Below, in pieces: positions 51,083-60,336 of a stretch of 64,000 bases of DNA (its first letter is position 1; every line of letters begins with the position of its first letter). The DNA comes from Paenibacillus sp. BK033 (GTDB lineage: Bacteria > Bacillota > Bacilli > Paenibacillales > Paenibacillaceae), in NCBI RefSeq assembly GCF_004345425.1, contig NZ_SLVP01000005.1:248001-312000 (forward strand). Direction: 5' to 3'. The notes under the pieces are model-generated. The model made no database searches. It was not told the origin of the DNA and saw only the letters and a program-made list of their open reading frames with translations. A program made the translations under genes and the position numbers.

Positions 51083-52267
51083 ATGCCTACTCTTACAAAG
51101 CTATTTATCAGCTCCGTTGCTCAGGATGCGCTGACACCGCTAAGAAACCGGACATTTGAAGAGTTTACCGCGCTGGGCCATCAGCCGGAGATGTACGAAC
51201 GAACTTTCGGACCCTGGCCGATGGATGTAAGCGGGGTGGAGCACTGCTTGAACAAGGTCAGGGAATGCGATATTTTTTGCCTGTTCCTCTACAATAAAGG
51301 CGGCAGCATGACCGACACCGGCTACTCCGTCACCCATCGGGAATTTTTGACGGCTCTTAATGCAGGAAAAACGTTGTTTCTCTACGCAGAGCCTACCATT
51401 ACGAAGAGATATTTCACGTCCATTCGCCGATTGATGTACAACTACATCGAGCGTTACAAGCAGAGTCACCGCAGGGAGCCATCCAACCGCGAGCTTACGG
51501 ATTATCTCGAGCTGACCGCGGAGGCGCAGCCCTCCGAAATTCCGAGCAAATACGAAATCGACCCGTATATTTGGGTTATGCTCTATGACATTATCGACAG
51601 GCATGGCAAGTATCTGCTGGACATGCCGATTGGAGTAGGGATTGACTGGAAGCCCGTGCTTAGCGATATTCTGAGAGAAGGGGCTTCATACTTTCCCAAA
51701 AAAGCGGAGTACATGGAAAGTATCGATACCCTTGCGGCGTTAGTGGAATTCTCGGAATTTGTTCAGAAGATGGTTAAGGACCATCTGAAGATCCGGGAGC
51801 TGTCACAGCTAAGGTTGTTATTGGCGCGTCTTCAAGGCATTATCAAGGGAGCGGAGATCAAGCAGCTGCGCATTCATGACCTTACGCTTGGCAGGCTTAG
51901 GAGCTGTGCGGCGATTTGTCTGTTTCAGCATAACAATGACGTATTGTCCTGCATCGAAGCGGCAGGGGACACGGCCGGGGGTTATTCGTTTCATGTCAAT
52001 GACCCTAACTCATACGTATCTTTTACGTACAATACCAGGGATGAAGGAGAGCCCGTACTGTTCTACACGGAGGCCAAGCGTATGTTTTACCTGCTTTATA
52101 AGCTGGGAGAGTACGTGATCTCTTATCATTTTCCCGAAGAAACGAAATGGAACCAAAATATGTACGTGGACTACACGGACGATATAAAAAATGGTATACT
52201 GATGGCACATTCCAACGTGATGATTTTTGATTTCATCCATTCGGCATTAAGGGGGTTGCAAAAATGA
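51083..52267 (+). CDS. DUF4062-domain protein, first gene of a two-gene operon
   Basis: A 394-residue protein. Residues 1-110 fit the DUF4062 domain, a TIR/nucleoside-deoxyribosyltransferase-related fold: KLFISSVAQDALTPLRNRTF, then ECDIFCLFLYNKGGS, TDTGYSVTHREFLTAL and LFLYAEP. The remaining 280 residues are helical and unfamiliar to me, without TPR, STAND or TM features. In other bacteria DUF4062 often caps anti-phage or conflict proteins. It starts at ATG 51083 after CGAGGAG and overlaps the next gene as ATGA. Role unproven. Confidence 0.65.
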   Translation: MPTLTKLFISSVAQDALTPLRNRTFEEFTALGHQPEMYERTFGPWPMDVSGVEHCLNKVRECDIFCLFLYNKGGSMTDTGYSVTHREFLTALNAGKTLFLYAEPTITKRYFTSIRRLMYNYIERYKQSHRREPSNRELTDYLELTAEAQPSEIPSKYEIDPYIWVMLYDIIDRHGKYLLDMPIGVGIDWKPVLSDILREGASYFPKKAEYMESIDTLAALVEFSEFVQKMVKDHLKIRELSQLRLLLARLQGIIKGAEIKQLRIHDLTLGRLRSCAAICLFQHNNDVLSCIEAAGDTAGGYSFHVNDPNSYVSFTYNTRDEGEPVLFYTEAKRMFYLLYKLGEYVISYHFPEETKWNQNMYVDYTDDIKNGILMAHSNVMIFDFIHSALRGLQK

Positions 52268-52539
52268 GCTTGAACAAAATTAAGATGCGGCGGGTTCAGA
52301 ACACATACCATTCCAAATACGCAATCCATCCTGATTTTGCCCCCGCAACCAAGGTCGTTATTGTGAACAAGGGAATTACGATTGGTCTAACGGGAAGCAA
52401 ATTGCCCGAGCTGCCCAAGGATTCCGTTTTGTTTGTCGATACGAACCGCACAGACACCTATACATCCCGTAACAAGCTGCAGCGGATGAAAGAACTTAAC
52501 CAGTCCTTAAAGAGCTCAATCCTCGTATCGGAGGCTTAA
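52264..52539 (+). CDS. Small basic protein coupled to the DUF4062 gene
   Basis: A 91-residue, lysine- and arginine-rich protein (start MSLNKIKMRRVQNTYHSKYA) with a strand pair around KVVIVNKGITIGLTGSKLPE and a C-terminal basic helix. I do not recognise it. Its start lies in the stop of the DUF4062 gene (ATGA), so the two are translated together, as in toxin-antitoxin or effector-partner pairs. It is not a recognisable antitoxin DNA-binding fold. Confidence 0.6.
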   Translation: MSLNKIKMRRVQNTYHSKYAIHPDFAPATKVVIVNKGITIGLTGSKLPELPKDSVLFVDTNRTDTYTSRNKLQRMKELNQSLKSSILVSEA

Positions 52540-52555
52540 TCGAACATTTAACCAG

Positions 52556-52579
52556 GGACCCGCAGCTTGCGGGTCCTTT
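52556..52579 (+). terminator. Terminator of the DUF4062 operon
   Basis: GGACCCGCA pairs with TGCGGGTCC around a three-base loop; the T run is only three long. Confidence 0.7.
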
Positions 52580-52625
52580 GCGTAAATATCGGGTCATATC
52601 ATTCTGAACTCGGAGGCGGCTAATC

Positions 52626-54554
52626 GTGGAAGAAGTAACCTTTAACCAACAGAACATGTTTGCGCATGTTTTTAATTATGCTCCAATCGGCATCGCATTG
52701 ATCTCACTGGATCGCAGATGGATTGACGTCAATCCGGCTGCTTGCCAGATTCTCGGATATAAAAGGGCGGAGCTGATGACGCTTGACCCCGCCGAACTCA
52801 TTTTCTCCTCCGGCACAGAGAATCTGTGCCAAAAGTTTAAGGATCTTCTTGAAGGGAAAATCTCGACCTTAAATCTGGAAAAGAAATACCTGTTGAATAA
52901 CGAAGCTATCGTATGGGTGTCCTTGCATATCTCGCTTGTCAGGAATGGTTCGGACGGAGCGCCCTGGTATTATATCGCCCAGATCGTTGATATTACCGCA
53001 ACCAAGCTGACCGAGCAAAAGCTGCAGGAATCGGTAGAGAGATATACGTCGCTTAAGAAATACAATCACGACACCATTATCTCCTTCGATCTGCAAGGCA
53101 AGATTATCGGCGGCAACATGATGGCGGAGAAAATGACCGGCCGGAAGGTTTCGGATTTGATCGGCACAAGTATTGCCAGCGTGATCGGAGAGGACAAGCT
53201 GGCTCGCATTCTGGCCGACAATGAACCGTATACCGAGATTGAAGGCTCCATTAACCATGTCCTGCATGTCGACGGGTCTTACGTGGAGGTATTGGTTACG
53301 ATTGCGCCTATAATCGTAAATAACCGAAGTATCGGATTCTATTTGCTGATTAAAGACATTACGGAACAGAAAAAGCTGCTGATCGAGAAAGAAACGGCCG
53401 TACGGACCAACGAGGTGAAAAGCGAATTTATGGCGATGATGAGCCATGAAATCCGCACTCCGATGAACGGGGTAATCGGTATGACCGATCTGCTTCTCGA
53501 TACGCCGCTGGACGAGGAGCAGAGGGAGTACGTATCCATTATTCGCAAGAGCGGGGACACGCTGCTTGGCATCATTAACGATATTCTCGATTTTTCTAAA
53601 GTGGAATCGGGCAATACGGAATTGACGGAGGAGCCGTTTAATTTAAACGAGGCTATTGCGGAGACCTTTGATACCTTAATGCCCAAGGCGATGGAGAAAA
53701 ACCTGGAGTTCAAAGTAAGCATCAGCCCTGGAATTCCGCATAACGTGATTGGCGATTCGCTTAAGATCCGTCAGATTATGCTGAACCTGATCGGCAACGC
53801 CATCAAGTTTACGCCTAAGGGATCGATCGGCGTTTCCGTGGACAAAGCCGAGGTCGAAGGCAAGAGCGTAAGACTTCATTTTGCCGTAAAGGACACGGGG
53901 ATCGGGGTTCCGGAGGACAAGGTGCCTTATCTGTTTGAACCTTTTTATCAAGCGGATCATTTTATGGTAAGGCAGGCCGGTGGCACCGGGCTCGGGCTGG
54001 CGATTACGCGAAAGCTCGTACAGCTGATGGACGGCCAGATATATTGCGAGCCTAACCCTGGCGGCGGAACGATATTCCGCTTCCATATTCTGATTAAAGC
54101 CGAGTCGCTGCCGTCTATTGCCGTGCATGATTGCATTATGGAAAAAGCACCGCAGCCGGAGGACGAGCTTTCCATCCTGATTGCGGAAGACAATGAAGTG
54201 AACCGGCTTGTGCTGATCCGCATGGTAGAGAAGCTGGGCTATCGTCCCAAGGCGGTGTCGAACGGTGCCGAAGTCGTGGATGAGGTACTCAAGAAGAAAT
54301 ATGATATCGTATTTATGGATATACAGATGCCGGTGATGAACGGAATCGAAGCCTCGAGAATATTGCGTCAGAAGCTTAAACCGGGTGACCTTCCTTACAT
54401 CGTTGCCGTCACGGCAAACGCGCTGATTGGGGACCGGGAGCGGTACATGACCGCGGGGATGAACGAATATATCAGCAAGCCTCTGCACAGCTCGTCTGTT
54501 CTTACCGTGATCCAGAAATGCCTGGAGGGGAAACGAAGGAAAGTAACGAGTTAA
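52626..54554 (+). CDS. Hybrid sensor histidine kinase (PAS-PAS-HisKA-HATPase-REC)
   Basis: A 642-residue soluble hybrid kinase. Two PAS domains (about residues 5-130 and 140-260), the phosphoacceptor His in MSHEIRTPMNGVIG, N-box NLIGNAIKFT, G1 DTGIGV and G2 GGTGLGLAI are present. A receiver domain follows, with acidic ILIAEDNEVN, phosphoacceptor VFMDIQMPVMNG and Lys in ISKPLH. There are no membrane segments, so it senses a cytosolic signal. It stands alone, with GTG start after CGGAGG, so its phosphotransfer partner is elsewhere. Confidence 0.93.
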   Translation: MEEVTFNQQNMFAHVFNYAPIGIALISLDRRWIDVNPAACQILGYKRAELMTLDPAELIFSSGTENLCQKFKDLLEGKISTLNLEKKYLLNNEAIVWVSLHISLVRNGSDGAPWYYIAQIVDITATKLTEQKLQESVERYTSLKKYNHDTIISFDLQGKIIGGNMMAEKMTGRKVSDLIGTSIASVIGEDKLARILADNEPYTEIEGSINHVLHVDGSYVEVLVTIAPIIVNNRSIGFYLLIKDITEQKKLLIEKETAVRTNEVKSEFMAMMSHEIRTPMNGVIGMTDLLLDTPLDEEQREYVSIIRKSGDTLLGIINDILDFSKVESGNTELTEEPFNLNEAIAETFDTLMPKAMEKNLEFKVSISPGIPHNVIGDSLKIRQIMLNLIGNAIKFTPKGSIGVSVDKAEVEGKSVRLHFAVKDTGIGVPEDKVPYLFEPFYQADHFMVRQAGGTGLGLAITRKLVQLMDGQIYCEPNPGGGTIFRFHILIKAESLPSIAVHDCIMEKAPQPEDELSILIAEDNEVNRLVLIRMVEKLGYRPKAVSNGAEVVDEVLKKKYDIVFMDIQMPVMNGIEASRILRQKLKPGDLPYIVAVTANALIGDRERYMTAGMNEYISKPLHSSSVLTVIQKCLEGKRRKVTS

Positions 54555-54566
54555 CTGCACAGCTAA

Positions 54567-54595
54567 GAAAAACCGCGCGGGAGCGCGGTTTTTTT
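54567..54595 (+). terminator. Terminator of the hybrid kinase gene
   Basis: AAAAACCGCGC and GCGCGGTTTTT form the stem; T residues follow. Confidence 0.92.
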
Positions 54596-54720
54596 GCTGC
54601 TATTTAGGGTGGCGGTGTAAATTTGCTATGAAAACGTTACTAATTGTTGCGGTATTTTGGTCATCGCGATTGTGCTATAGTTGTCGCAATCAAACCGTTT
54701 GTATGGAGGATGTGTAACAA

Positions 54721-57115
54721 TGATCGCAAGAATCAACCTGCAAGGCATGTGGGAGCTACAACTGGACGAAGAAAAAGTTGGCTTGCGGAAGCCATTGAAC
54801 GATACCATTGCTTTACCCGGTACAACTTCGCATGCAAGAAAGGGAAAGCGCAATCAAAGCGTCAATGTGGATTGCCTCACCGACGAGTATGCCTTTGAGG
54901 GCTGGGCTTGGTACTCCCGCAAATTCTTTATTCCGGCAGGGCTGGCTCATGCCGGCGTTAAGCTGTACCTTGAGCGGACTCGAGTAACGACGGTCTGGAT
55001 CGACGGGGAAGAGCTGGGAACGCAGAACAGCTTATGCGCGCCGCATCTGTATGAATTAAAGAAGCCGCTTGCGGAGGGCTCTATGAGTCGATTTTTGGTT
55101 TACGGGCATTCCGAGCAGAAGGAAGCTCGTTTACGATTAACGGTGCGAAAACCTTTTTGCGGGGCAAGCATGACGGCTTGATTTTTCCTCTGACCGGCTT
55201 TGCTCCAACGGAAGTGGAAGAATGGCTGAAGGTGCTTGAGACGGCCAAGTCCTATGGGATTAACCATTATCGGTTCCATACCGCGTGTCCGCCTGACGCT
55301 GCCTTCGAAGCCGCCGATATGCTGGGTATCTACATGGAACCGGAGCTGCCGTTCTGGGGAACCGTAACGGACGAAACGTACGATAATCACAATGCGGAGG
55401 AACAGCTCTATCTGATCGAAGAAGGCTACCGGATGCTGAAGGCGTTCGGCAATCACCCTTCCTTTGTGATGATGTCGCTTGGCAATGAACTGTGGGGGAG
55501 CAAGGAACGCATTGACGAAATCTTGAAAAATTACAAGGCATTCGACAGCCGTCCGTTATATACGCAAGGCTCGAATAATTTTCAGTTTGTTCCCGTCATC
55601 CTGGAGCATGAGGATTTCTATTGCGGCGTCCGCTTCTCGCGCGACCGTCTAATCCGGGGTTCGTACGCGATGTGCGATGCTCCGCAAGGGCATGTGCAGC
55701 TTGGACCGCAAGGCACGTTGACCGACTATGATGAAGCGATTTGGCCGCAAGAAGACAAGGGGACTATGGAGAAAGCCTCCGGGCACGATGGGACCATTCA
55801 GATTCAATACGGAACGGAAGCGAAAACCGTTAAAGCGGATGCAGTCGAAGGCGAATGGGTACCGCATATTCCGGTCGTCTCCCATGAAATCGGGCAGTAC
55901 CAGACGTATCCCGACTTTAACGAGATTGCCAAATATACAGGTCCTTTAAAGGCTCGTAACTTTGAAGTCTTCAAGCAGCGGCTTGAAGAGAAGGGATTGG
56001 ACCATCTCGCGGAAAAATACCATGCTGCCTCCGGCCGGCTTGCGGTCGACAGCTACAAGGAAGAGCTGGAAGCCGCATTCCGGACCAGGCAACTGGCAGG
56101 CTTCCAGCTGCTGGACCTTCAGGATTTCAGCGGGCAAGGGACCGCGCTTGTTGGCGTGCTGGATGCGTTTATGGAATCCAAAGGACTCGTATCTCCCGAG
56201 GAATGGCGGACCTTCTGTTCGGATGCCGTGCTTCTGGCACGGTTCGCGAAGTACAATTACAAAGCGAAGGAATCCTTTGAAGCTTCGATTCAGCTTCGTT
56301 ACCTGAGACCGGAACCGCTTGCCGGTTTCAAGCTGGAATGGAAACTGGCAGCTCGGGAAGTTCAATTGGCCAGCGGGGAAGCAATCGCTACGGCGAATGC
56401 TTCAGGGGACTATGTGGATATTGGCCAGATTTCCTTCAGCATGCCGGAAGTACAGACGATGACGAAGGTGTCTCTCCAGCTGCGTATCGCCGGTACCGAT
56501 ATCCGGAAGTCCTATGATCTCTGGATTTACCCGGACGGAATGGAAGCCGACAAGAGCGGATTGAACCTGTTCAACGGGCTGACAGACGAAGCTGCCGCGC
56601 TGCTTGAGAAGGGGGAACGCGTTGTCATTATGCCAAATCCGAAGCAGCTGGAAAATGCCATTGACGGAACCTATTGCGTGGACTTCTGGTGTTACCCGAT
56701 GTTCCGGTCGATCTCGGAGAGCATGAACAAGCCGGTGCCGGTTGGTACGATGGGACTGCTGATCGAGAAGGAGCATCCCTTGTTTAAGCTGTTTCCAACT
56801 GAAATGCATTCCACGGAGCCGTGGCGCCAGATTGCGGAAAGCTCCCGCTCCATTATTTTGGATGGAACGGACCGGGCTCTGCAGCCCATCGTGCAAACCA
56901 TCGATAACTTCGAGCGCAACCATAAGCTTGGAATGGTGTTCGAATGCAAGGTCGGAGCGGGAAGCCTGTTAGTCTGCGCCGTGGATGCCGGGCAAGCGGG
57001 ACAAACGCTGGAGGGACGACAGTTCCTGCACAGCTTGTACCAGTATGCTGGTTCCGATGACTTTAAGCCGCAAGCAAGCCTCGAGTTGTCCAAACTGCGT
57101 GAGCTGTTGCGTTAA
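54721..57115 (+). pseudogene. Glycoside hydrolase family 2-like gene, internally deleted and frameshifted
   Basis: The first frame (ATG 54721, after GGAGGATG, to a TGA at 55181) gives the N-terminal sugar-binding jelly roll up to APHLYELKKPLAEGS. A second frame, open from 55055, continues with YESIFGLRAFRAEG, FTINGAKTFLRGKHDG and the TIM-barrel domain. The barrel keeps the acid/base Glu of MMSLGNELW and the Glu of VVSHEIGQY. In intact relatives as I remember them, well over a hundred residues of sugar-binding and Ig-like domain lie between the two motifs that abut here near 55075-55085. So DNA was lost and the frame shifted. The product is unlikely to be active as one chain. Confidence 0.8.
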
Positions 57116-57130
57116 AAGAATATCAAATGG

Positions 57131-57172
57131 AAATACGCCTGTTATCGTTTATGCCGAGGCAGGCGTATTTGT
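57131..57172 (+). terminator. Weak terminator-like hairpin
   Basis: AAATACGCCTG and CAGGCGTATTT form an 11-bp stem with an 18-base loop and a three-base T tail. Confidence 0.5.
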
Positions 57173-57269
57173 GCTGTCGAGAAAGGGTTCTATGAAAGTT
57201 AGAACTTATGGCGGAATGACGGAAGGATTATCATTTTGTTCAGATGCTGGAGAAAGGGATGAGCAGACG

Positions 57270-57704
57270 ATGAGCAGAAATGTGATCACAGCCTTGTTTG
57301 GGCTTGTTGCCTTGTTATGGACGATAGGTTTCATTGCGATCCACCCTTATTCGCCTACTTCAACCAACGATATCTACTTGATTCCTGAAGGGTATGAGGG
57401 CGATGTAAGAGTGAATTACAATGTGCAAGGCGCACCGGCACTTCTAAAAGAGGGGAAATATGACGTTATCCCGGTTGGGGAAGACGGAATCTATAACACC
57501 TCCAAGCCCGAAATGGAATATGGGATAGTAACGGATCTCTATTTCTATGTGAACGCAGCAGGAGAACGTACTCCTATTGATAAGCGATGCGTGTGCGTCA
57601 AAGGCAATGGGTCCTCCGGAATCGGTTCAACGATTATTAGACATACGGATCTAACCGTTACCCGTACGAAATGCGGAGAGGATTTCATGGCGCGGGGGGA
57701 GTAA
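57270..57704 (+). CDS. DUF6843-like exported protein
   Basis: A 144-residue protein. An N-terminal hydrophobic segment (VITALFGLVALLWTIGFIAI) acts as a signal peptide or anchor. The rest (IYLIPEGYEGDVRVNYNVQG, then VIPVGEDGIYNTS and a CVCVKGNGSSG loop) resembles DUF6843 proteins as I remember them. ATG 57270 follows AAAGGGAT; the much longer open frame upstream lies in the preceding gene and is not used. Function is unknown. The 88 bases to the next gene contain no terminator. Confidence 0.65.
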   Translation: MSRNVITALFGLVALLWTIGFIAIHPYSPTSTNDIYLIPEGYEGDVRVNYNVQGAPALLKEGKYDVIPVGEDGIYNTSKPEMEYGIVTDLYFYVNAAGERTPIDKRCVCVKGNGSSGIGSTIIRHTDLTVTRTKCGEDFMARGE

Positions 57705-57792
57705 TCCCGACCCTGTTGCCTTGAAATTGGGAACAAAGTCCAGTTTTAGTTAATTTCCTCTTATTTATGATTCGTGGACCAGATTATCGAGT

Positions 57793-59988
57793 ATGATTTG
57801 GAAAGGGAATCATCCTCCTGCTTTCATGGGGAAGACGGGTAAGGGAGGGATGGATACGGAAACGATGTGGCGGATCCGTAGCGGGATTAGAGATTACGCG
57901 GAAGCGGTGTACCGATTCGTCCGGGAAATACCTAAACGATATCCTTTGCTGACAACGTTCTATGCGGTCTGGTGCTGGATATCGCTGCTTCTGTTTATCG
58001 CGGGTTTATTCCTGTATCGCGATTCGCGTACGATGCTGGTTCAGTATTTATGGTCATTTTACGTGATGCTGCAGTCCTGGCTGCTATGCCGCAGCAAAAC
58101 CTTTACCTGGAGGAAGACGGCCCTGTTTATGCTGCTGGGAATCTTGCTCGTAATCCCGGTTACGGCCTGGACATTGATGGGCGTACACGGGCTCGTCGGA
58201 GGCCGGACATCGGACACATGGTCTCAAGCGGTTATTACTCCCATTGCGGAGGAGATATGGAAGCTGCTTCCGCTCGGCTTGTATTTATTGTTCTCGCGGC
58301 GGGCGTCTGCCATGAGTCTAAGCGATTACGCGCTGGCTGGAGCGGCATCCGGAATAGGCTTTCAGCTGATGGAGGAGTTAAGCCGAAGATGGCTGAATTC
58401 CGGGATTATCGGACGGACCTACGGCTACAGCACAACGATGCTGGGCGGGGAGACCATCCACTGGGATTTCTGGACGTTGTTCCCCGGCCGGTTCGAGGAA
58501 AGCATTTTCCCGACCATCATGACCGTTAGTCATCCCGTACATACGGCAATGGTTGCATTAGGATTGGGACTTGCGGTACGATACCGCAAACGGCTGAGCA
58601 ATTGGGTGTTTACTCTGCCTGCGCTGCTGCTAGCCTGGTCCATTCTTGATCATGCCGCCTATAACGGGCAAAACTCATTGCCGGAGTGGTTCATGACGAT
58701 AAGCGATTGGACCGGGAGCGGCTATCATACGAAAGATACTTTTCTGCTGATGCTGCTATTGGGCCTTGTTCTGGATTACTTCGCGCTGAACCGCGTAAGA
58801 AGCCAGCTCCCAATGACGGCAGCGGAACGATTCCTTGATCCTCTTAGCGAAATCGTGCTTATGTGGAGAGCTTTTATCCTGAGGAGGGAAAGCTTCTCCA
58901 GCGTTATGGCTTTGGCTCGGGAACGGCGGGAGCTGGGCTTTTCCTTGCTGTATGGAAATCCCGAAGCGGTATCCGTTCAAGAAGAGCTGCGCGCAAGGAT
59001 GCAGCACCATTACCGGGTGGCGGCGGGACTCGCCTTGCTGCTGATAGGCGTGGTCATTCTCGCAGGCTTTGCCGCTTATTGGCAAGGACAGGTTCAGCTT
59101 CATGCATCCGCCTGCTTCTCCTGTATGTTCGACTCGCTGCAGAATTGGTGGGATCGTCTCAGCTTTAGGGAAAAAGGAGCGATTCTGTTAGGAGCTTTTT
59201 CTCTCGCGCTGCTGTTTGTTGGCTTCTGGCCGGCGCTGGGCTTTGCCTTTACTGCGATTAGCATTCCTGCCAGCGGTCACGAAATCGCGAAGGATATTCG
59301 AGATCCGAAGCGGCTGCTTACTCCCGAGAATGCCGCAGCCGCTCTGCTTGCGCTGGCTCTCAGCCGCGTGCCGTTTGGGCGATTGGTCAAGAAAGGCGGC
59401 GAGCGGCTTCGGAAATGGCTGGAGAAGCTGTTAAAGCGTAAGAGTAGGCCTGAGCCGGATATTCCTCATAAGCCGGTTGACGGGCGGGAAGAGAAAGGCG
59501 AACCCGGCAAACCGGAGGAGAAGGAGCCTTCCAAGAATCCGGAAGATGAAGATTACGTGCACTGGAGCAAAGCCAAATACAAAGGCGTGGAGTTATACGA
59601 CAGCCGCAACGGAGCATTGGGCGAATTCGACGGCATCGACGTTGAGAACGGTATTTTCTACGAAGCCAAATCCGCCGAAGGCTTGAATCGCATTCATCCC
59701 AAAACCGGCAAGCCTCAGCAGACGCCTCAGCAGTTCACGGATAAACAGCTTTACCAGAAAACAAAAACCCGAATTAATAATTTGATGGAAAAAGCGGTAG
59801 GCACGCGTACGACGCCTGACGGAACATCCGAGATCCCGAGCTTGGAAGATATTAAAAGCATTCGGCGCTTCCAGTTCCAGCTTGACGGAGACTCGCCGGA
59901 GCTGCGCGCCGCCGCGGAGAACAGCTTGAACCGGTTGCGTCAGGAATTCCCGGACTACACATTCTCAATCAGATTTGGAGTGAAATAG
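57793..59988 (+). CDS. PrsW-like intramembrane protease fused to PD-(D/E)xK nuclease-like C-terminal domain
   Basis: A 731-residue protein. Residues about 50-320 are a multi-helix membrane domain with PrsW hallmarks: IAEEIWK (Glu153, Glu154, Lys157), GFQLMEEL (Glu194, Glu195), HPVHTAMV (His247, His250) and LDHAAYNG. Two more helices lie near 420 and 470. A charged Lys/Glu/Pro-rich linker then leads to a C-terminal domain (about 590-731) with GEFDGID (Glu611, Asp613) and IFYEAKSA (Glu624, Lys626), the pattern of a PD-(D/E)xK nuclease active site. A small gene follows two bases later, as for a toxin and its immunity protein. The start is uncertain; ATG 57850 and 57865 near AAGGGAGGG are alternatives. 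Confidence 0.75.
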   Translation: MIWKGNHPPAFMGKTGKGGMDTETMWRIRSGIRDYAEAVYRFVREIPKRYPLLTTFYAVWCWISLLLFIAGLFLYRDSRTMLVQYLWSFYVMLQSWLLCRSKTFTWRKTALFMLLGILLVIPVTAWTLMGVHGLVGGRTSDTWSQAVITPIAEEIWKLLPLGLYLLFSRRASAMSLSDYALAGAASGIGFQLMEELSRRWLNSGIIGRTYGYSTTMLGGETIHWDFWTLFPGRFEESIFPTIMTVSHPVHTAMVALGLGLAVRYRKRLSNWVFTLPALLLAWSILDHAAYNGQNSLPEWFMTISDWTGSGYHTKDTFLLMLLLGLVLDYFALNRVRSQLPMTAAERFLDPLSEIVLMWRAFILRRESFSSVMALARERRELGFSLLYGNPEAVSVQEELRARMQHHYRVAAGLALLLIGVVILAGFAAYWQGQVQLHASACFSCMFDSLQNWWDRLSFREKGAILLGAFSLALLFVGFWPALGFAFTAISIPASGHEIAKDIRDPKRLLTPENAAAALLALALSRVPFGRLVKKGGERLRKWLEKLLKRKSRPEPDIPHKPVDGREEKGEPGKPEEKEPSKNPEDEDYVHWSKAKYKGVELYDSRNGALGEFDGIDVENGIFYEAKSAEGLNRIHPKTGKPQQTPQQFTDKQLYQKTKTRINNLMEKAVGTRTTPDGTSEIPSLEDIKSIRRFQFQLDGDSPELRAAAENSLNRLRQEFPDYTFSIRFGVK

Positions 59989-59990
59989 AC

Positions 59991-60320
59991 ATGTCGATCA
60001 GCGCATTTATACTCGATCCCGAAGACGAATTCGAACGCGCATTTATGCTGCCGGTTGCGACGGAAGCATTTTATAAGCAGTACTGGGAGCCGGCGACGGA
60101 GGAGCTGGGGCTCCAATGGACGGCCTTATTCCAGGGCGGAACGGATGTCGAGCATGAAGATGTTCCCGCCATCTTGGAGGAGCTCGACAAGCTGAAGGAA
60201 TGGGTAATCGCCAAAATGGACGGAGAAGCACGGGAGCATATGCTGCGCAGGCTGAAGCTGCTGGAAACGGGATTGCCGAGTGCTTTCCGGCGTGGAGACA
60301 CGGTTGTGCATATCGGATAA
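59991..60320 (+). CDS. Putative immunity protein of the PrsW-nuclease toxin
   Basis: A 109-residue acidic soluble protein (DPEDEFERAFMLPVATEAFY, a WEPATEELGLQWTALFQGG core, and a helix ILEELDKLKEWVIAKM). I do not recognise a family. It begins two bases after the toxin stop with GGAG upstream, and its small size and acidity fit immunity proteins that neutralise nucleases. The assignment rests on context only. Confidence 0.6.
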   Translation: MSISAFILDPEDEFERAFMLPVATEAFYKQYWEPATEELGLQWTALFQGGTDVEHEDVPAILEELDKLKEWVIAKMDGEAREHMLRRLKLLETGLPSAFRRGDTVVHIG

Positions 60321-60336
60321 GACGAGGGGAGAAAGC

